Shown piece by piece: positions 52,004 to 59,019 of a DNA stretch of 64,000 nt. The position numbers were made by a program, and so were the translations under genes. The number at the start of each line of letters is the position of its first letter. Position 1 is the stretch's first letter. Where the stretch lies: assembly GCA_022072175.1 (NCBI GenBank), contig JAJVIE010000001.1, forward strand, positions 1 to 64,000, in the 5' to 3' direction. The notes under the pieces were generated by a model. That model searched no databases and was not told where the DNA came from. It saw nothing but the letters and a program-made list of their open reading frames with translations. Source of the DNA: Candidatus Omnitrophota bacterium (GTDB taxonomy: Bacteria; Omnitrophota; Gorgyraeia; 2-02-FULL-51-18).

Positions 52004-53287
52004 ATGAAAAAACCGCTTTTCGCTCTCTTCACGATCGCTCTGGTCAGCGTGGCCGTCGAGGCTCTTTCGTACGCGGCGCTATCCTTCCACGAGAAGGCCT
52101 GGGCCTCCCGGTCCGTGCTCACGGCCCGGCGCGATCAGGTCCTCGCCAGCTCGGGCGAGATCGATCCGTACAAAGCCACGCTCCCCAGCTACATGCGCCC
52201 GACCGTCCTGCACCCTTACCTCGGCTACGTCATGGACGATCCGACAGAGCGGGACCCGTACGGATTCCTGAACTATTTCCCCATCGTCCAGAAGCGGTCT
52301 TCCGACAAGATCATCGTGGCGATCACCGGGGGCTCCGTGGCCCTCCAACTGTACGACAACGCCATCGACACGCTGATCGAGGAACTGAAGACCGGAGAGG
52401 CCTTCAAGGACCGGGAGATCGTCGCGGTCCGCTTCGCGGTGGGCGGCTACAAACAACCCCAACAGCTCATAGCCCTCAACTACCTGCTGGCGGTGGGCGG
52501 GGAGTACGACATCGTGATCAATATCGACGGTTTTAACGAAGCGGTGCTGTCCCTGTCGGAGAACGTCCCGAAGGGCGTCTCCCCGCTCTTCCCGCGCAAC
52601 TGGGCCCTGCAAGTCGGGCCGCTATCGGACGAACGTCTTCTGTCGTACGTGTACGAAGGGGCCCGGATCCGCAAGGCCCGTGTCGTTCTGGCGCGAGCTT
52701 TCGGCGCGCGGATCGTTCGCGACAGCTACGCGCTCCACCTGGTCTGGGAAAACCTCGACCGCTTCCTTCTGGCCCGCAAGTTCCGGATCAACCGCGAGGC
52801 CAACAAGCGCTACGGCGCCGCGCGGACCTACCTCGCCCAAGGACCCTCACGCGCCTACGCCGACGACGAACAGCTGCGCGCCGAGATCGTCGACGTCTGG
52901 CAGAGGTGTTCGCGGCTGATGTCGGAGCTCTCCAAGGCCAACGGGATCGAGTATTTCCATTTCCTTCAGCCCAGCCAGTACCTGCCCGGCAGCAAGCCTC
53001 TCACGGACGTCGAAATGAGGGAGGCCGTCTCGACCGAGATCGATTACGGAACACACCTGAAGAGCGTCTATCCCCGCATGATCGCCGCGGGTCACGAGCT
53101 CAAGAAGGAGGGCGTCCATTTCAAGGACCTCACGATCCTGTTCGCCTCCGACTACCGGACGATGTACTCCGACACGTGCTGTCATCTCAACAAAGAAGGG
53201 TATCGCATCATGGCCCGGGAGATCGCCAAGTACGTCCGTCAGCGGTACCGGGTGTCTACTGGCTCGGAAGGTCCGGCAGTTCGTTGA
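52004..53287 (+). CDS. Secreted or anchored SGNH-hydrolase-like protein
   Basis: 427 aa. An N-terminal hydrophobic segment (about 4-28) is followed by a domain with VAITGGSVALQLY (GGS where GDS is usual), VINIDGFNEA (block III-like), and DTCCHLNKEGYRIMA near the C terminus (block V with Asp and His). This pattern is found in a family of divergent SGNH proteins of surface-glycan contexts. The Asp-x3-His pair is conserved, so catalysis is possible. The 3' end overlaps the convergent TPM gene by 32 bp. Confidence 0.75.
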   Translation: MKKPLFALFTIALVSVAVEALSYAALSFHEKAWASRSVLTARRDQVLASSGEIDPYKATLPSYMRPTVLHPYLGYVMDDPTERDPYGFLNYFPIVQKRSSDKIIVAITGGSVALQLYDNAIDTLIEELKTGEAFKDREIVAVRFAVGGYKQPQQLIALNYLLAVGGEYDIVINIDGFNEAVLSLSENVPKGVSPLFPRNWALQVGPLSDERLLSYVYEGARIRKARVVLARAFGARIVRDSYALHLVWENLDRFLLARKFRINREANKRYGAARTYLAQGPSRAYADDEQLRAEIVDVWQRCSRLMSELSKANGIEYFHFLQPSQYLPGSKPLTDVEMREAVSTEIDYGTHLKSVYPRMIAAGHELKKEGVHFKDLTILFASDYRTMYSDTCCHLNKEGYRIMAREIAKYVRQRYRVSTGSEGPAVR

Positions 53288-53678
53288 CGTCCCCGGTCTG
53301 ACGAGGGAAAAACCGCGCCAACGCCTCGCCGGTCAGTCGCACACCCTCGAGGATGCCGCCTTCGAGATCCCCTCGACGGAAGCGGTCCGCCATCGCCTCA
53401 CGCGCTGCGTTCCAGAGCGCCGCTCCGGCCTTCTCTTGGATCCCGCTGTCACCGATGATGGCGAACACGCGGTTCTTGGGCGCCACCAGGATCAAGACGC
53501 CGTTCCGCTGACGGGTACGGTGCATCCCGAGCTTGCCGAAGAGCTTCACCGCCTCGACGTAAGCGTCCTTGACGTCCGATCCGGTCCAGTGCACGCGGAT
53601 CTCGCCGCTGGTGAGCGACTCGGCCTTGCGGATGGCCTCGGTGATGCGCTGTCCTTGTTCACGCGTGAGCTTCACCAT
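53256..53678 (-). CDS. TPM-domain protein (small)
   Basis: 140 aa from ATG 53678, overlapping the stop of the larger TPM protein by seven nt. RITEAIRKAESLTSGEIRVHW, VKLFGKLGMHRTRQRNGVLILV and FAIIGDSGIQEKAG are the core of the TPM_phosphatase domain, which here lacks signal and membrane segments. It is probably a soluble or peripheral partner of the membrane-bound TPM protein and LemA. Its stop lies inside the convergent gene. Confidence 0.88.
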   Translation of the reverse strand: MVKLTREQGQRITEAIRKAESLTSGEIRVHWTGSDVKDAYVEAVKLFGKLGMHRTRQRNGVLILVAPKNRVFAIIGDSGIQEKAGAALWNAAREAMADRFRRGDLEGGILEGVRLTGEALARFFPRQTGDVNELPDLPSQ

Positions 53679-54499
53679 CGGCCGCTGGCCCCTCCCCCTC
53701 CGAACCCTCCTCCGCCCCCGCTGAAACCCCCTCCTCCCCAACCGCCCCCGCCGAACCCTCCTCCGCCCCAGTGGCGGCCGCTCCCGTAGGTGTGGCGGGC
53801 CGCGTAATCGGGCATGGGTAAGCGCCGGCGCAAGAACCACAGCACCGCCGCCAGCGCGAGGCCTATGAAAAAACCTGGGAGCCCGAAATACACCGCGCCC
53901 AAGAACGGCAGCAGCAAACACACCACCACCGGCAGCGCGACGATCAGGAAGAACGCGATGCCCGCAAGGCCGCCCCAGTCGAGATCCCGCAAGCGCGGTT
54001 CCTCCGGGGCTTCATACTCGCCGCGCGTCGCCGCGATGATCGCTCGCACGGCCCGCAACACGGCGCGGTCGGGGTCGCCCGCTCTCATGGCCGGTACGAT
54101 CTCACGGCTGATGATCGTCGAGCACAGCGCGTCGGTCAGAACGCCCTCAAGACCGTAGCCGACCTCGATGCGCACCTGGCGGTCGTCGCGATAGATGGCC
54201 AGAAGCGCGCCGTTGTCGCGGTCCTTCTGACCCAAACGCCAGGTCTCGGCGATCCGAAGCGTGGCGGTCTCCACGGACTCTCCGTCCAGCGACGGGAACG
54301 TCGCGACGACGATCTGGTTGGTGGACTGGCTCTCATACCGCTCCAACTCCTCCTCGATCACGCGGCGGGTGTCCGCGGACAGCAGACCGGCCGCGTCATG
54401 GACGCGGCCGTCCGGACGCGGAGGCACTTGCAGGGCCTCGGCGAGCGGAGCGTACACGAGCAGGGCCGTCAGCACGGCCCGGAAGAGCTTGGAGCTCAA
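53672..54499 (-). CDS. TPM-domain membrane protein with Gly-rich tail (YgcG-like)
   Basis: 275 aa from TTG 54499, with AGGA eight nt upstream. Signal peptide (about 1-23), extracytoplasmic TPM domain (about 28-150, DGRVHDAAGLLS, NQIVVATFPS, VRIEVGYGLEG), two membrane helices (about 178-225) and a low-complexity C terminus of Gly/Trp/Phe/Ser repeats. This architecture is standard for TPM proteins encoded next to LemA. The pair is thought to act in envelope quality control; the mechanism is unclear. Confidence 0.92.
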   Translation of the reverse strand: MSSKLFRAVLTALLVYAPLAEALQVPPRPDGRVHDAAGLLSADTRRVIEEELERYESQSTNQIVVATFPSLDGESVETATLRIAETWRLGQKDRDNGALLAIYRDDRQVRIEVGYGLEGVLTDALCSTIISREIVPAMRAGDPDRAVLRAVRAIIAATRGEYEAPEEPRLRDLDWGGLAGIAFFLIVALPVVVCLLLPFLGAVYFGLPGFFIGLALAAVLWFLRRRLPMPDYAARHTYGSGRHWGGGGFGGGGWGGGGFSGGGGGFGGGGASGRW

Positions 54500-54508
54500 G
54501 GGACGTTC

Positions 54509-55090
54509 CTAGAAACTGACCTTGGGAGCTTCCTTGGCGGCCTCGGCGGCCTTGAAATACTCCTTGGCCCGGAAACCGAGCGCGCCGGCGATGAGGTTGG
54601 CCGGGAACCTCCGGACATTGGCGTTGAAGACCTGAGCGACCTCGTTGTAGCGGCCCCTCTCGACGGCGATGCGGTTCTCGGTCCCCTCGAGCTGGGACTG
54701 CAGCGCCAGGAAATTCTCGCTGGCCTTGAGCTGGGGATAGTTCTCCACGGTCACCAGGAGGCGGCTGAGCGCCGAGCTGAGCGCCTGCTGGGACTCGAGG
54801 AATTGCGCGAACTTGGCGGGGTCTTCGATCGCGCCGAGGTTGATGGACCCGGCCGCGCGCGCTCTGGCTTCCGTCACCTGGGTGAAAAGCTCCCGCTCGT
54901 GGGTCGCGTAGCCCTTGACCGTCTCGACGAGATTGGGGATGAGATCGAGACGGCGCTGGTAGACGTTCTCGACCTGCGCCCAAGCTCTCTTGACGCTCTC
55001 GTCCTGCCCGACCAGACCGTTGTACGTGCCGCCGACCCACAGACCGACCACCACGACCAGACCGATGAAGCCCAACAAGACCTTGTTCAT
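54509..55090 (-). CDS. lemA: LemA family protein
   Basis: 193 aa from ATG 55090, with AGGAGG upstream; the longer frame goes through intergenic repeats. One N-terminal membrane helix (3-23) is followed by YNGLVGQDESVKRAWAQVENVYQRR, LIPNLVETVKGYATHE and a C-terminal RRFPANLIAGALGFRAKEYF, the defining LemA blocks. LemA is a helical envelope protein of unknown molecular function commonly paired with TPM proteins, as here. Confidence 0.95.
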   Translation of the reverse strand: MNKVLLGFIGLVVVVGLWVGGTYNGLVGQDESVKRAWAQVENVYQRRLDLIPNLVETVKGYATHERELFTQVTEARARAAGSINLGAIEDPAKFAQFLESQQALSSALSRLLVTVENYPQLKASENFLALQSQLEGTENRIAVERGRYNEVAQVFNANVRRFPANLIAGALGFRAKEYFKAAEAAKEAPKVSF

Positions 55091-55112
55091 ACCCCCTCCT
55101 TGATGAGACCCT

Positions 55113-55121
55113 ATTTTAGCA
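55113..55121 (-). promoter_or_regulatory. Extended -10 element upstream of lemA
   Basis: On the minus strand the sequence TGCTAAAAT forms an extended -10, about 23 nt before ATG 55090, leaving room for a short leader with AGGAGG. No good -35 is seen, as is usual for extended -10 promoters. It lies between lemA and the palindromic repeats. Confidence 0.5.
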
Positions 55122-55167
55122 CCTGGACGCGAACCGCGCGACCCGCACAGCCCCCTCACGGATTGAC

Positions 55168-55328
55168 CGGACTGAGTCCGCTGACCGTCGATCGGACTGA
55201 GTCCCGATATCCCCGACCGGACTGAGTCCCGATAGAGTCCCGATATCCCCGACCGGACTGCCAACCGGACTGAGTCCGTATATCCCCGACCGGACTGAGT
55301 CCCGATATCCCCGACCGGACTGAGTCCG
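55168..55328. repeat. Array of palindromic 13-mers (CGGACTGAGTCCS) at 25-bp period
   Basis: Six full copies start at 55168, 55193, 55218, 55266, 55291 and 55316; the 48-bp step in the middle contains two half copies. Each core (CGGACT, G, AGTCCG) is a near-perfect palindrome, and most are joined by GATATCCCCGAC, which itself contains a palindromic GATATC. The array fills the spacer between lemA and the MauE-like gene. No cas gene, leader or unique spacer is present. Confidence 0.85.
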
Positions 55329-55394
55329 TGTATCACGTCCGGTCAAGAAGAGCTGGCTTGAGGCCGAAAGGTGAGCGTGACCGGGACTTAAGGG

Positions 55395-55838
55395 TCAGCG
55401 GTCGAGGTAGGTGTCGAGGGTGTAGCGGCGTGTGGAGGGGAGCTTGAGGTGCAGGAACAAGAACACGATCCAGGTCACGAGATCCAGCACGAGCGTCTGC
55501 TCGGGCGACAGGAGCACTCGCTCTCCGAAGCATCCACAGTCTCGGATCGCCAGGTTCCGCAAGAGCGCCTGCGACAACAGAACGATGAAAGCCGTGTTGA
55601 GCGCCCAGAGGATGCGCAGCGCTCCGGCCGTGCGCAGTCCGAGGATGAGGCAGATGCCGCACAGGTATTCGGCCCACGGCACCGCGTAGGCCGCCAAGGA
55701 CGCCAGGGGTCCGCTGACGACATCGTACTGCGCGATCGTCGAGGCGAACTTGCCCGGAGCGGACAGGAGCTTGGTCCAGCCCGACACGAGATACAGCGTG
55801 CCCAGGACCGCGCGCAACACCAAGGCGATAGCGGGCAT
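55395..55838 (-). CDS. MauE/DoxX-like membrane redox protein
   Basis: 147 aa from ATG 55838 (TGATG with the DsbA-like gene). Four membrane helices and RDCGCFGERVLLSP, the cysteine motif typical of MauE-type proteins, are visible. The early block LYLVSGWTKLLSAPGKF is the DoxX/MauE signature. MauE members work with DsbA- or thioredoxin-like partners in moving disulphide electrons. The immediate coupling to a DsbA-like gene supports such a pair. Confidence 0.85.
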   Translation of the reverse strand: MPAIALVLRAVLGTLYLVSGWTKLLSAPGKFASTIAQYDVVSGPLASLAAYAVPWAEYLCGICLILGLRTAGALRILWALNTAFIVLLSQALLRNLAIRDCGCFGERVLLSPEQTLVLDLVTWIVFLFLHLKLPSTRRYTLDTYLDR

Positions 55839-56485
55839 CACGACGAGGTCTCCCGGGAGTTTTTGTCGAGCGCCGCTTCGACGGCCTGAGGCAGGAGCGC
55901 CGCGCCGATGACCGGCTCGCCGCCCACATAGATCGTCGGCGTGCCCTCGACACCCAAGGCCGCCGCGTCGTCCCTCTCCTGCAGGACGGTCCTGCGCGCC
56001 GACTCGTCCTCGAGGCAGGCCTTGAAGCGATCCGCGCGCAGTCCGGCCTCCGCGGCATAGCTCGCCCACAGCCCCGAGGGCTTCTCCAGACGAGACCACA
56101 CCTCCTGGCGGGACAGGAGCAGTCGATGGTACGGCCAGAACCTCTTCTGACGCGCGGCGCACTCGGCGCTGATGGCGGCTTCGAGCGCGTGCTCATGAGC
56201 GCGCATCGGGAACGAGCGCACCTGCAGGTAGATCTCTCCGGGGCGCTGCTCGACGACCGACTCCAGGTACTCGGAGGCCTCGCGGCAGGCGGCGCACTGA
56301 TAGTCGAGGTACTCGACGATCCACAGCCGCGCTCCAGGGTCGCCCAGCGACCGCTCGATGGCGCTCTGACCCAAGCCGGCCACGGCCGGATGCGGGGCCA
56401 GACCGCGCGCGACGAGCACGGCGGCCGCCGCGCCCAGGAGCACGGCCACGGTCACGAGCGTTGAGCGTAAGGAGGATCGCGTCAT
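55838..56485 (-). CDS. DsbA-family thiol-disulphide oxidoreductase
   Basis: 215 aa. An N-terminal signal/anchor (about 8-30) precedes a thioredoxin fold with active site YQCAACREA (CxxC) and the cis-proline loop VEGTPTIYVGG. The inserted helical domain (about 100-165) is DsbA/DSBA-like thioredoxin_4 type. Likely periplasmic, it oxidises or isomerises cysteines in exported proteins. ATG 56485 lacks a Shine-Dalgarno sequence and sits 12 nt from a promoter-like -10. Confidence 0.9.
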   Translation of the reverse strand: MTRSSLRSTLVTVAVLLGAAAAVLVARGLAPHPAVAGLGQSAIERSLGDPGARLWIVEYLDYQCAACREASEYLESVVEQRPGEIYLQVRSFPMRAHEHALEAAISAECAARQKRFWPYHRLLLSRQEVWSRLEKPSGLWASYAAEAGLRADRFKACLEDESARRTVLQERDDAAALGVEGTPTIYVGGEPVIGAALLPQAVEAALDKNSRETSS

Positions 56486-56497
56486 GGCTTCGGGATT

Positions 56498-56526
56498 AGA
56501 TTAGCGGGAGGCCGGCCAAGCGTCAA
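56498..56526 (-). promoter_or_regulatory. Promoter of the DsbA/MauE-like pair, near-leaderless
   Basis: On the minus strand TTGACG (56526-56521), 17-nt spacer and TAATCT (56503-56498) lie 12 nt before ATG 56485. Transcription would start about six nt before the start codon; no ribosome-binding site is visible. Confidence 0.5.
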
Positions 56527-56540
56527 CGCTGAGCCGCCGT

Positions 56541-56569
56541 TTGACACTCCAAAGCCCCTCCCCTACAAT
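56541..56569 (+). promoter_or_regulatory. Strong sigma-70-type promoter predicting a leaderless mRNA
   Basis: TTGACA (56541-56546), exactly 17 nt, TACAAT (56564-56569), then six nt to ATG 56576. The -35 is perfect and the -10 matches five of six. The transcription start expected 6-8 nt after the -10 coincides with the A of the start codon. Confidence 0.7.
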
Positions 56570-56575
56570 GCCCCC

Positions 56576-58081
56576 ATGTCCAAGAAGCACCGCCGCACCC
56601 CCGCACCCGCCACCTCAGCCGCCCCCGCGGCGGCCGCTCCGGCCGTACCGCCCCTGCCGGAGCCGCGCGGCGCGCTGGCCCGGGGATTTCACGCGCTCGC
56701 GCTGGCCGTGCTCGTCGCGCTGAGCTTCGCGCTGTACTCTCCCTCTCTCGACGACCGCTATGTGTGGGACGACCAGGCGCTCGTCCTCGACAACCAGGAC
56801 CTGCGCCAGAGCGACGTCGCCGGGATCTTCCGCCACACGCTGGGACAGTGGGGCGGATTTCAGAGCGACGCTTACCGTCCGATCCAGGTCCTCACGCACC
56901 TGATCGACCGGCTCCTCTTCGGAGAAGGTCCCGCCGGGGCCCATGCCTCGAGCATCCTGTGGCACGCGCTGGCGGCGTTCGCGGTGTACTTGCTGTGGAG
57001 CACGCTTTCGGGCCGCAAGGCTCCCGCGCTGGCGGCAGCGGTGCTTTTCGCCGCTCACCCGGCCGCCGTCGAATCGGTCGCGTACATCTCCGGCCGGGCC
57101 GATACGCTGTCGCTCTTGTGGTGCGCGCTGTCCGTCGCATCTTACGTGGCGGCGTCCCGCCGCGCTGGCGTGCTTTCCATGATGCTGTACACGGTCTCGT
57201 CCCTGGCCATGGCGCTGTCCGCGCTGTCCAAGGAGGCCGGTCTCATGACGCCGCTCTTGTGCCTGGTCTCAGCGTGGCTCCTTTGCGGCCATCCACTCGG
57301 CTCTCAGATCGTCCGGGCCGCCGCCGTGCACGCCTCACCGCTGATCGTCTACGCGCTCCTGCGCTCCGGGATCACCACCGATCCCGCTCCGGCGGCCCAG
57401 GCGCTGGCGCTGAGCGAACGCCTGCTGTACCTGCCCAAGGTCTTGTGGGACTACACGATGCTCACGCTGGTTCCCTCGGCGTCCAATCTTCATATGGAGT
57501 ACCTTTTCGGCCCCTATCGCCGAGCGGTGCGGGAGCCGGGATATTTCCTGTTCTTCGTCTACGCCGGACTGCTGTCCTGGGTCTTGTGGCGGGCGTGGTC
57601 ACGTTCGGGCCCCGCGGTCCGGGCCGCGCTCGTCTGGACCGCGCTGGCGCTCTCACCGGTTCTCAACCTGTACGTGAAGATCAACGCCCCGATCGCGGCC
57701 CACTGGCTCTATGCTCCGCTGGCTGGTCTGTGTTTCGCGGCGGTGGCGGGACTCGAGAAGCTCTGCGGCCGCCTGCCCGCGCAAGCGGCGCGGCGCGTGA
57801 TGATCGTCGCTCTGGCCGTACCGACGCTCTACCTGTGGGCGCAGACCGGCTCGTACGCGGGGGTTTGGTCGGACGACATCTCGCTCTACCGCTATACGGC
57901 CGAGCGTGTGCCGGGGTCTTTCAGGGCCGCGAACAACCTCTGTGTCGCGCTCCAGAAGGAGCGCCGCTACGCCGAAGCGCTGGCGTGTTTCGAACAACTC
58001 AAGACCGAGACGTCCAACCCCACCGTCGACCACAACCTCGAGGCGTTGCGCCAGGAGATGGCCGCTTCGGGGGTCCGCTAG
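56576..58081 (+). CDS. TMTC/PMT-like multi-pass glycosyltransferase
   Basis: 501 aa. A Pro/Ala-rich cytoplasmic N terminus is followed by about ten helices. DDRYVWDDQALVLDNQDL, SDAYRPIQVLTHLID and HPAAVESVAYISGRADTL are the conserved loop motifs of TMTC/O-mannosyltransferase-like GT-C proteins. The last 70 residues contain one TPR-like unit (ANNLCVALQKERRYAEALACFE). It probably glycosylates exported proteins or lipids from a polyprenyl donor. The stop shares CTAG with the convergent pgeF stop. Confidence 0.87.
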   Translation: MSKKHRRTPAPATSAAPAAAAPAVPPLPEPRGALARGFHALALAVLVALSFALYSPSLDDRYVWDDQALVLDNQDLRQSDVAGIFRHTLGQWGGFQSDAYRPIQVLTHLIDRLLFGEGPAGAHASSILWHALAAFAVYLLWSTLSGRKAPALAAAVLFAAHPAAVESVAYISGRADTLSLLWCALSVASYVAASRRAGVLSMMLYTVSSLAMALSALSKEAGLMTPLLCLVSAWLLCGHPLGSQIVRAAAVHASPLIVYALLRSGITTDPAPAAQALALSERLLYLPKVLWDYTMLTLVPSASNLHMEYLFGPYRRAVREPGYFLFFVYAGLLSWVLWRAWSRSGPAVRAALVWTALALSPVLNLYVKINAPIAAHWLYAPLAGLCFAAVAGLEKLCGRLPAQAARRVMIVALAVPTLYLWAQTGSYAGVWSDDISLYRYTAERVPGSFRAANNLCVALQKERRYAEALACFEQLKTETSNPTVDHNLEALRQEMAASGVR

Positions 58082-59019
58082 CCGGTCAGCGCGATCCAGG
58101 AGAGCATGCGCCCGGCGTTCTCTTTCTCCCGGCGGTACGAGTAGAAATCCTCCGCTTCCGCGGCCGTGCACACACCATGATCGTGCAGGTGTTCGTCCTT
58201 GAGGCCCGCGCCGATGAGCTGACGCCGGTTCTCGCCGGAGAGATCGAACCTCAGCTTCCCGTCGCGGGAGCGGCGCGTACTGCGCGGGAAGATCGACGCG
58301 AACTCCTCCCCCACCTCGTAGTGCGCGCACCCGATGGACGGGCCGAACGCGGCCTGGACCCGCTCGGGCCGCTCTCCGGAGCGTTCGCACAGTGCCCGGA
58401 GCGTCTTGACCGCGATCTGATCGCGCGTCCCGCGCCAGCCGGCGTGCGCCACGCCCACCCAGGAGGAGCGGCGCTTGCGTGACGGGTCCGGAACCCAGTA
58501 GAAGATCGACAAGCAATCGGCCGTCAGCGCGATGAGCGTCAGCTCGGGCACTCGCGTGATCACCGCATCGGCATCGGCGTGGGTTTCGAAAGCGCTTTTG
58601 GGAGGATGGTCGATGACGACGATGCGGTCACCGTGCACCTGGCGGAGACTGACGAAGCGCATGTAGCGCGAGGGATCGAGGTCCTTGCGCCGGGCCGCCA
58701 ACAGCGAGCGGTGCGCGGCCACCAGATCGGTCCGCGTCCGCTCCCGCGTCAGGTCCTCACCGGAGGTGACGCGTACCGGGAAATGCCGTGTCGTGAACCC
58801 GGCCACCGCTCCGTGCTTGGCGGTCTCATCGAGCAGGACCGCCTCACTGCGATAGAAGCGGCGCATGAGGCGGCGGCGCAGGCGCCGTGCCGTGGTGGGC
58901 GCCACCAGCGACAAGCCCGCCAACAGGAACGGCCATCCATGCATCACGGGGACCACCGCTCCGACGATCGCCAGGGCGAAGCACGGGATCGCCAGCGCCC
59001 AGGCGCGGACGCGTCTCAC
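58078..59019 (-). CDS. pgeF: PgeF-type purine-nucleosidase/laccase-fold enzyme with N-terminal membrane segment
   Basis: 313 aa from GTG 59019, overlapping the VanX-like stop as GTGA. Residues about 70-313 are the DUF152/PgeF fold: SLRQVHGDRIVVID, LTADCLSIFYW and VGVAHAGWRGT carry the metal-binding His, Cys and His. GCAHYEVG and FDLSGENRRQL follow. PgeF proteins act on cytoplasmic nucleosides and peptidoglycan-precursor errors. Here the first 55 residues add two short hydrophobic stretches and HGWPFLLAGLSLVAP, resembling the PGPGW small transmembrane family. This fusion would tether the enzyme to the inner membrane. Confidence 0.88.
   Translation of the reverse strand: MRRVRAWALAIPCFALAIVGAVVPVMHGWPFLLAGLSLVAPTTARRLRRRLMRRFYRSEAVLLDETAKHGAVAGFTTRHFPVRVTSGEDLTRERTRTDLVAAHRSLLAARRKDLDPSRYMRFVSLRQVHGDRIVVIDHPPKSAFETHADADAVITRVPELTLIALTADCLSIFYWVPDPSRKRRSSWVGVAHAGWRGTRDQIAVKTLRALCERSGERPERVQAAFGPSIGCAHYEVGEEFASIFPRSTRRSRDGKLRFDLSGENRRQLIGAGLKDEHLHDHGVCTAAEAEDFYSYRREKENAGRMLSWIALTG

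Noticed and set aside
55168-55328. Possible CRISPR array with 13-bp repeats
   Set aside because: The 12-bp linkers are nearly identical rather than unique, the repeat is too short, and no cas gene is present.
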